A DNA stretch of 64,000 nucleotides from Rhyacophila brunnea (taxonomy: Eukaryota; Arthropoda; Insecta; Trichoptera; Rhyacophilidae): NCBI GenBank assembly GCA_022495005.1, contig JAGYXB010000083.1:434001-498000 (forward strand), written 5' to 3'. The notes beneath the pieces are model-generated. The model had not been told where the DNA came from. It saw only the letters and a program-made list of their open reading frames with translations, and did no database searches. The position numbers and the translations under genes were made by a program. Shown one piece after another: positions 56,743-64,000 of the stretch (within the stretch, counting starts at the first letter, position 1; each line of letters starts with the position of its first letter).

Positions 56743-58951
56743 CAGTGCTTTCTTAACTTAATCTTACTATGCCTCCCTTTAAAAAATCTCATCTTGGCGC
56801 CTCCCCCCCTTTTATTTCATTAAATCATACCATTTTAAATAGCCAAAAATCTACTAATACAAAAATGAAAAAAAACTTAATAATAAAAATAAACGAGATT
56901 TTACTATGTTTATTATATTAATTTTTAAATTATTTTGTTTTTCATGCGATGGATATGCTTGTTTATTAGCACAAAGTGCTCTTTTTCTGCTAAACGAGAT
57001 CGATATTTGGATTTCATTGCAGCTAATGCAGAAAATCCCGTTTCGTAATAGTAGCAGTATGTACTTTACTTACAACTTACATTACTTTTCTTGACTAAAG
57101 TTAGTATTATATTTTTCTTCACTTCAATTCAATCAAAATTGAATTAGGGTTTTTGTTTCAATGAATTATCACATGATAATTCTATCATTGTTTTCCTTTT
57201 CAATAGTAGTTAATCCAAATTTATCATCGTTCATTGAAGCGGGCCACTAGGCCAGGATCTTTGGCAGGCCCACCTACCTATCGCTGAGGTTAAGTGTGTG
57301 GCCTCAGTGACGGGCGTTGTGCAGAGCGCAGCGCGCAGCGTGGAGGACAAACACGTGTTACGCAATGCAGGTGGCCTTACTGGCTATGAAAAACAGCAGG
57401 GGTGTTTGTGTTTGTTACGGCGCGCTGACGAGCGCGCGCGCTCATGACAAACCAGTTTGAAATTTAACAGCGTTTACTTCGGCGCGCAAATTATTTTCGT
57501 TATTCGGTGGAGGGAATTAGCAGTAAAAGTCGGAATTGAAGGAAAATAATGTTTTTATTTTTTAGTATAAAGTTCGTTGTATTATTAAGTATTTCATTAC
57601 AAATTTATTCAGGCCGGAGTTATTCTGTTTTCCAAAAAATAGTTGAAAATTGGTTTCTTACATCTCGCGCTGTGACGGAAGAACTGTTGTTTCGTCTATT
57701 ACCTGAGAATTTATTCGTAGTTGATTCTGTAGGAATATTATTTATAATGTAATGATTTTATTTATTTATTTAATTATTTATTTTATTTATTTAGAAAAAG
57801 AGTATTACGGCATTACAGCGATTAGCCAATGCGCCATAATACATAATAAATACAAAATTATAAAAATGTCTTAATTACAAATAACAACTAATATAACAAG
57901 AAAGCAGAAAAAACAGCATGTGTTTATGTAAATATTAAAAAAACATGATATATACAATTATAAATTTAACATATTTAACACGTTTACTAACATTATATAG
58001 TTGATAAAAAATAAATCAACCTTTATGGTGCCATCAAATAAGTTAATCGATACACATGATACACAGCATCATGAAACATAACATCTGTCCTGCGACGAGG
58101 TATCATGAAAACCGTAGAGTTACGGGTAATATTGGTGGGAACATGAAAATTAATATTTGCCAGTATTACGGATTGTAAATGAACCCACGAAGAAATAAAA
58201 AGAAATGCTTTAAAAGAGCAATCACTCTTTTAGTGGACAGGGATTGCATTGAAAGCATACCCAGAATAAAACGAGTCGGGAAATTCTTTTTATTATCATT
58301 ATCACAAGGAAAGAACCCGTATGTTCTTAAGTAGAGAAATCTAAGAAATCTATTGTGGATGATGATCAAAATTGCCTTCGAGATCTCTTATAACATTGTG
58401 TAAAATGCATGTAGCTATTATTATTAGACAAGCATGTTCCACGTTCGTTTCTATCGCTTTACTTAATATACACCTATTTGCATATAAACTCCCAAGAACA
58501 CATTCAATACACTTCCGTACGCGAGAGAGCCAGAGTTATTAAAATTTTCACTTTGGCTAAACGCTCCAAAAGCTCACTGTGCACTAAGGACAGATCAGAG
58601 AACGCCGCACGCTGCGCTGCGCGCCGCGCTGCACGCAACGCCTACTGAGGCCGTTGTGGTGCTCTAAAGTAGTGTTTCCTAAATCATACACGGGAGTTAT
58701 GATTTAAATATAGCAATCATCAGAAAGGTATCACATAAAATTGCAACGCACTGCTTCATATTTAAAATGTTTAATAGGAAAGAAAGTAGCGCCTTTTTTT
58801 TTTTTTTTTAAACTATTAGAGTAAATTTGTGATGTGTGTTATGCCCAGGCCCCCAGGCTCTTTATAAACTGCAAACCTGTGGCTACATTTATGTTAAACT
58901 TTCCGCGCCTCCCTTTGCAACACTCCGCGCCTCCCAGTTTGGAAATCGCTG
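56743..58951. mobile_element. hAT element remnant, 2.2 kb, perfect 8-bp duplication
   Basis: The left end cagtgctttcttaactta and the right end cccagtttggaaatcgctg are diverged hAT-style inverted repeats. gtgtactg stands on both sides (56735-56742 and 58952-58959). Inside, gaggcgc words mirror each other near both ends. A GC-rich palindromic pair flanks a LINE insert: ggcctcagtgacgggcgttg near 57300 and caacgcctactgaggccg near 58637. No intact transposase was seen; frames at 56906-57094 and 57549-57752 are too short to assign. Confidence 0.88.
57757..58375 (-). pseudogene. LINE fragment nested in the hAT element
   Basis: The minus strand reads NRFLRFLYLRTYGFFPCDND, then FILGMLSMQSLSTKRVIALL, then after a frameshift ILANINFHVPTNITRNSTVF and FHDAVYHVYRLTYLMA. 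This is the conserved end of an insect LINE polyprotein (L-R-x-L-Y..Y-G-F-x-P, L-x-x-R-R). An (ATAAAT)n-like tail lies at 57757-57800 on the expected 3' side. Confidence 0.72.
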
Positions 58952-58959
58952 GTGTACTG

Positions 58960-60216
58960 TGTAATATAGTTCTATAATTACACAGGCAATAATTTACAAA
59001 ATATGCAAGTGGAGTTGTCGATGACCACCTACTTGGTTTTTACACCACTATTAAGAATTTATCGACAAACATTGTATAATTTAGGTACTTAGTAATATAT
59101 CTTATAAATCGTCGCAAAAGTCACCCAAAACAACAGAAACTTTGTTTTATGATGTGCAAGTGATAGTAGGTACATATTCGAAAGTTTAAAGGTATATGAG
59201 AACAATCAAATTGTATTTTAATAACTGCTATTTCTGCTCATGGTGACTTGTCTGAATGACGTGCGTGCAATCATTCACCAATTGAATATTGTAATTCCAC
59301 CGCGAGATAAAAATGTCAAACACAATCTTTCGCTCTAACTAAAGGTTAAATGAATATTGTGAAACTAATTGTGTTTTCCTTTTCTTTCCAGGTAATTGTC
59401 TTGACTCAAACTGCAATATGAAAATAAACGGTCTGGAAAGTATGTAAGAAAATCTAATAAATAATTATTAAATTTATATCACGTACACGAATTAGGTACA
59501 CACGAAATAAATCGATGGTAAAGGTTGCTAATCTTAATCTATAACAGAACTTATGAATAACCGCTTGGCTTCCGCTGGATTGTTTGCATTTTTAGTTCAA
59601 TTGATTCCCGAAAAATGTCCACTATTAAACTAATAATCGAAAGGACTGGTTACTTACACTGACTAGATTGTAAACTTTACGATATTAGGTATATATTTTG
59701 TTGATAAAGCATTCTACGATTTCAATGAGAATGCATATTGCAATTTATTTGCATAAGACTGCATTTATATAATATGTGGTTTACAATTTGTCATATCGTC
59801 TTCATTCAATTTGGACAGGCATTCATAGTATTCCATTGAATAGCCTATATTATCGCCATGTGCAGTTTTGATTTTCTATTGGTCTATTTTGCATCTTTCA
59901 AGAGTGCTATTATTTCAAGGTGTGGCATTTTTAAATTCACCGTGAGGTGACCGTCGTTTGACATTGGAGTGGTTCATAATGACACAAACTAATGTCACGG
60001 TCACGAAATTCAACGTTATTAAACAAATTTAATACTTACCTACTTACTTATTGTATTATATATTAATATTTTTTATATGAAGTCGCATAATATATCTTTT
60101 TGTCGATTTATTATGATCAGGTGAACTCAGATACATATTTTAAAACCGGGGTATCCACTTGTTGCTTATTCGCGTATCGTTTCAACGCTTCGTATCGTCA
60201 TTGATACGATACGATG
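58960..60216. other. No gene recognised
   Basis: A pyrimidine tract and acceptor-like ttttctttccag end at about 59391. The bases after it would give an immediate in-frame TAA if joined to the ATP10 exon at 8563, so it is not its next coding exon. Confidence 0.45.
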
Positions 60217-60251
60217 GATTTGTGGGGAATGGGACGATTTGGCACCGCGAA

Positions 60252-60362
60252 CTGGCCTCCGGTAATTGGCCGCCGGTACAATCGGACGCCGGCCCAATTG
60301 GACGCCGACCCAATTCGACGCCGACCCAATTGGCCTCCGGGAGGATTGGACGCCACACAGCT
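60252..60362. repeat. 16-bp GC-rich array in the foldback tip
   Basis: About seven units such as ggacgccggcccaatt, ggacgccgacccaatt and ggcctccgggaggatt follow one another. The mirrored array lies at about 61590-61682. Confidence 0.9.
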
Positions 60363-60842
60363 GAATTAAATGCGCAAAGGAATAGACGTACGTTACGATT
60401 TGTTGGAGTAAATAAGCAAGTCAGTTTAATATGCTTCTATCTTCTCAGTAGTTGTACCTTATACATTTCGCGCTTGACACATTTTTAATATAGATTGAGA
60501 ATAACTATTATGCCTTATGATGTTTATTAAAAGAAAATAATTCTTCCCTCGTTAAAACTTAAAGATGTGCATAATCAATTAATTTATTGTCTATACATGA
60601 GTACTTATTTATATTTACAACAAATATTAAAAATAATGTTAGATGTTAGAATGAAAATAACATTATATTTCAGCGTTTTATCGACTTAATATTATAATAA
60701 AACTTAAACATGTATATTATTATGCATAAATGCGTATTTTAAGTTAGTATGAAATTACAAACAAAATATTAAGTAAGTTATCTGCTAAGTATAAATGTTT
60801 CAGTAGTTTGATTGATAAACTACTTAGGTATTGGGTGCCGGA

Positions 60843-60957
60843 CGAAATCCCGAATGGCTGAAATCCCGAAAGTCTAAATCCCGAAAGCCGAAATCCCAAA
60901 TACCGAAATCCCGAACGCTGAAATCCCGAATGGCCGGAATCCCGAAAGCCGAAATCA
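60843..60957. repeat. 15-16-bp array near the foldback centre
   Basis: About seven to eight units of the form gaaatcccgaa(a/t/c)gcc are present, beginning at gaaatcccgaatggct. Two inverted units occur on the other side at 61077-61112 (ttcgggatttcgg). Confidence 0.9.
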
Positions 60958-61713
60958 TCAAACAATCAAAAAAAATACAAACATCAATGATTGCGCAATT
61001 TTTGCAAGAGAGACAAAACCCATTTTTTGTGGAAAATGGGTTTTTCCGATTGCGCATTTTTTTTTCAGGAGAGACCATTCGGGATTTCGGCCTTCGGGAT
61101 TTCGTCCGGCACCCAATACCTAAGTAGTTTATCAATCAAACTACTGAAACATTTATACTTAGCAGATAACTTACTTAATATTTTGTTTGTAATTTCATAC
61201 TATCTTAAAATACGCATTTATGCGTAATAATATACATGTTTAAGCTTTATTATAATATTAAGTCGATAAAACGCTGAAATATGATGTAATTTTCATTCTA
61301 ACATCCAACATTATTTTTAATATTTGTTGTAAATATAAATAAGTACCATGTATAGACAATAAATTAATTGATTATGCACATATTTAAGTTTTAGCGAGGG
61401 AAGAATTATTTTCTTTTAATAAACATCATAAGGCATAATAATTATTCTCTCTCTATATTAAAAATGTGTCAAGCGCGAAATGTATAAGGTACAACTACTG
61501 AGAAGATAGAAGCATATTAAACTGACTTGCTTATTTACTCCAACAAATAGTAAAGTACGTCTATTCCTTTGCGCATTTAATTCAACTGTGCGGCGTCCAA
61601 TCCTCCTGGAGGCCAATTGGGTCGGCGTCCAATTGGGCCGGCGTCCGATTGTACCGGCGGCCAATTACCGGAGGCCAGTTCGCGGTGCCAAATCGTCCTA
61701 GACCCGATTTGTG

Positions 61714-62069
61714 TCTGATGTTTATCAGTATCATCATTCATCACCGCACATCCATCTCAAAACAGAAGACATATCAGAAACATACCTAAAAGTAATAAAA
61801 TCTCTTGACATCTTCCCACTTCTGGCTTTGTGTATATTCACATATTATGATCAGTTGCATATTTATTTATTTATCATATTATAAGGCAAAAAAGGCTTTA
61901 GCCCAGGCCCCCCCCCCGAATTGCTAGGGGCCCAGGAACTTGAATATCAAATTGATATAAATATGCGAATATAATATCATGGTATAACACTGCCAGAGAT
62001 ACCACGTTTAGACGAATCAAATACTTTAGGTAGGTATATGAAAGGCTGCGATGTAATAGGTATCTAGTA
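61714..62069. other. No gene; hAT-like GC patch
   Basis: ggctttagcccaggccccc at about 61890, including a run of C, resembles the GC module of the hAT remnants at 340-920 and 58850. No ends were found. Confidence 0.4.
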
Positions 62070-62400
62070 TCGATACGGGCAGTGATCTACCACACTCTTA
62101 CATTGTCATTATTTAACTAGAACAAACGTATTATATTTGGCTGAGGACAGTGAGGGATTACAGATTAAATAACACTTGTCTTTTACTATGACAAAGAAAT
62201 ACCCAATTTCCCATTCGTCGTGAAAAATATATTTTGGTCTTTTTTTGGAAATTCATTGCACTCAACGTCAAACTATATTGTGAATGCGTGACGGTAAGGG
62301 AAACTACACGCCAGTTTAAAGCGCGGGGATTCAAATCTTCTTTTTCTCTCACTCCTGCGAGATGTCACGCGGGCTTTCTCACGGTTCATTTTGAAAATGA
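62070..62400. repeat. Dispersed repeat, copy 2 (empty site)
   Basis: This is the reverse complement of the flanks at 51224-51374 and 51910-52000. Around 62226-62232 the uninterrupted word aaatatatttt corresponds to the point where 51375-51909 is inserted in the other copy. Short frames across it are shadows. Confidence 0.8.
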
Positions 62401-63754
62401 CTTCCTCGTAAGCTGGTCAGGGAAATAAAAATAGGAATGGTTAATGTTTCTCATTCAAAATCGCAATGAAATCATGTAACAACTGAATTTACACGCTTTT
62501 TAAATTTTCTTGCCTCAATTTCGATGCACCTATTTTGCGATCTACGTGAATGTTCTACTCACTACTGGAATGGCGATGGTGATAATGTTGGGCCATAAAC
62601 TTTTACATATTTTTGTATTGTGTAAATTTGACTGGTAGACTGCCTGATTTTGAAGTCGTTAAAGGATTTATGTTCTTTTGTAATACTAAAAATAATATTA
62701 CCATCGTCCGACATATTATTATAACACGTTTTCCAGTTAACCCAATTTAGGTGGGTACTATAGCAGAAAAGGCAGCTCGTAAATTAAACATGAATGATGC
62801 CTATGTTTGCTTAAAGTTAATTTTTTTTTTTTTTTTTTACTTATTGCTCTCTATGGACCTTCCATTTTTTTTGATATATTATTAAAATATCTTTCACAGT
62901 CACAGTGACATTGTGTATGTAATTAGGGTTTTTTTTTATCACGAAACTACCCTCTAATAGCAATAATATTATCATGAAAGGTTATATTGTAAATTATATG
63001 AGTAGCTACAATATGGCCGAACACGTTTGTGACCATTTGCACTGTCCGTAATCGCACAAAAGCATTGACAACTAATGCAATTATTATTGTTGTCATCCAT
63101 CGACTTGTATTTCGCCGAACGGTAATAATTTGTATGAAGTTTAAAAACACGTCCTTTTTATTTTTGTTGATGGATGTTTCAATTAAGTAGAATGATTTAA
63201 AAATGATTGCATTGATTCATTACAAGTACTGGCTAAAAATGACAAGTGGGTACTACTATCGAAGGTTTTACTTACTTACCTATCTTTAAATCGAACAAAT
63301 TTCTTCAGGTGTTAAGCTTTTGTTTTAATTGATTTTTAACAATAATACTTAATTGTATATTGTGATATTTGTGTTTCACCACCAGATGAGAGTTCCCTAC
63401 AGGCCTACAATGTAATATTATGTCTGCTATTCGTATCCCTATAACCATTTCCTCTCTTGCCACCCAGAAAAGCTTTCTAGATTTAAGTTAGCATATCGAT
63501 TGTTTATTAATCTGCAAACCGGCTAACTCCATTTGGGCAAATTGTTCAGCAAGAAGAAAAAACTAAATAATTTAACTATCGAACGTAATTTAACAATTCC
63601 AAATTTTTTACAAATTAGCTGCACTATGAATCAATACACTATTTTAACTTTATATAAAGAGCTGAGTTGTTCCATTTATAATATTGGAAATTTGGCACCT
63701 GCAGTTTACTGTTTTGTATGAAGAACGATAACGCATTTATTTATAAAGGTTCAA
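62401..63754. other. No gene recognised
   Basis: AT-rich sequence with a run of about 20 T at 62820-62838. No supported feature. Confidence 0.4.
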
Positions 63755-64000
63755 ATAGACTATATGACGATCGGGCACATATATGCTAAGAGCGATTTAG
63801 TGTCTATGATCATATATATGCCATTCCGGCATATTATACATATTATATATTGTATGACAGCTATGATATCGCATTTACACTCTGTGACACCCTGTGACAG
63901 GACGCCAACATAAGAAACGGGTTTTTCGGCATTTATATGACCGATCGTATTTGAGCCATAAGTTTAGGAGGTTGAAATTTTGTGTGGGGATAGAAAACAT
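63755..64000. repeat. Repeat-rich edge, possibly one end of another iterated-motif element
   Basis: tatatgacgatcgggcac and ttatatgaccgatcgtat are near-repeats about 160 bp apart, and tatatgcc-attc-cggcata is palindromic. The window ends before any mirrored end could be seen. Confidence 0.3.

Larger units (their letters stand above)
60225..61705. mobile_element. Foldback element, 1.48 kb, with two internal tandem arrays
   Basis: The two halves are reverse complements over about 600 bp each (left about 60232-60860, right about 61077-61698) with only scattered differences. gatttgtg stands on both sides (60217-60224 and 61706-61713). The tips are ggg..gggacgatttgg and ccaaatcgtccta..ccc. Next to each tip is a GC-rich 16-bp array; near the centre is a second array with a 15-16-bp period. 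There is no transposase. An 8-bp duplication with long, repeat-bearing arms recalls Foldback/Galileo elements of the P superfamily, but this is inference. Open frames here are shadows of the repeats. Confidence 0.9.

Noticed and set aside
59380..59460. Candidate second ATP10 exon after ttttctttccag
   Set aside because: The 8563 exon ends in phase 2. Joining gives AGG TAA, an immediate stop, and the peptide in other phases does not resemble a P4-ATPase.
60159..61664. Open frames with repeated peptide patterns in the foldback element
   Set aside because: The peptides are translations of the 15-16-bp arrays, appear on both strands by symmetry, and have no start or splice support.
1..64000. CRISPR array or bacterial operon structure
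   Set aside because: Tandem repeats present lack unique spacers. Gene structure, introns and transposons are animal-type.

Overview
The window is eukaryotic, AT-rich nuclear DNA and almost certainly from an insect. The genes have animal-type introns with GT..AG borders. The three recognisable host genes encode arthropod-type proteins. The filler carries very frequent TAGGTA/TACCTA and AATATTAT words, many hAT and TA-flanked DNA transposons, RNase H-bearing LINE fragments and a mariner-like transposase. This style fits Lepidoptera or Hemiptera (aphids, whiteflies). I cannot settle the order from sequence alone.

Host genes sit only in the first 8.6 kb. A short open frame ends at about 103 and may be the last exon of an unrecognised gene. 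From 4121 to 4516 (+) lies the last exon of the beta-alanine-activating/AASDH-type enzyme (PQQ beta-propeller end). A complete, intronless Rab GDP-dissociation inhibitor (Gdi) lies convergent to it on the minus strand (5148-6479). Divergent from Gdi, a P4-ATPase flippase of the ATP10 (class V) type begins with an inferred non-coding exon (about 7332-7544) and a first coding exon (7752-8563) that stops at a clear GT donor. I found no second coding exon in the remaining 55 kb, so most of the window is either a very large first coding intron or gene-poor intergenic DNA. Gdi (vesicle traffic) and ATP10 (lipid flipping) share an upstream region of about 0.85 kb.

From 8.6 to 64 kb I see a dense, nested archive of transposable elements. 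Many have readable ends. (a) hAT-type elements and MITEs with 8-bp target duplications: 10774-11324, 12171-12694, 32662-33475, 38326-40318, 44516-45096, 47603-48531, 54780-55308 and 56743-58951. (b) A palindromic 0.4-0.6 kb MITE family with five copies and one relative. (c) A mariner-like deletion derivative at 20079-21007. (d) A Tigger/pogo-like MITE at 14590-15158. (e) A 2.95 kb element with about 300-bp inverted ends and an internal perfect 80-bp duplication (27022-29971). (f) 5'-truncated or broken LINEs, one with a 14-bp target duplication (41455-42770). (g) A tRNA-derived SINE inserted in a MITE (34154-34401).

The most unusual content is a set of three unrelated-sequence but identically built non-coding elements: 13651-16491, 38786-40186 and 51375-51909. 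Each is flanked by TA, has 25-27-bp inverted ends, and carries repeated internal copies of a motif taken from, or adjacent to, its own terminal repeat. For the third, a paralogous copy of the host repeat at 62070-62400 looks like the empty insertion site. The second standout is a 1.48 kb foldback element (60225-61705) with about 0.6 kb arms, a GC-rich 16-bp array at its tips, a different 15-16-bp array near its centre, and an 8-bp duplication. A host-gene oddity is the ATP10 N-terminal tail, which carries four spaced G-H-x-R-x-x-S motifs.
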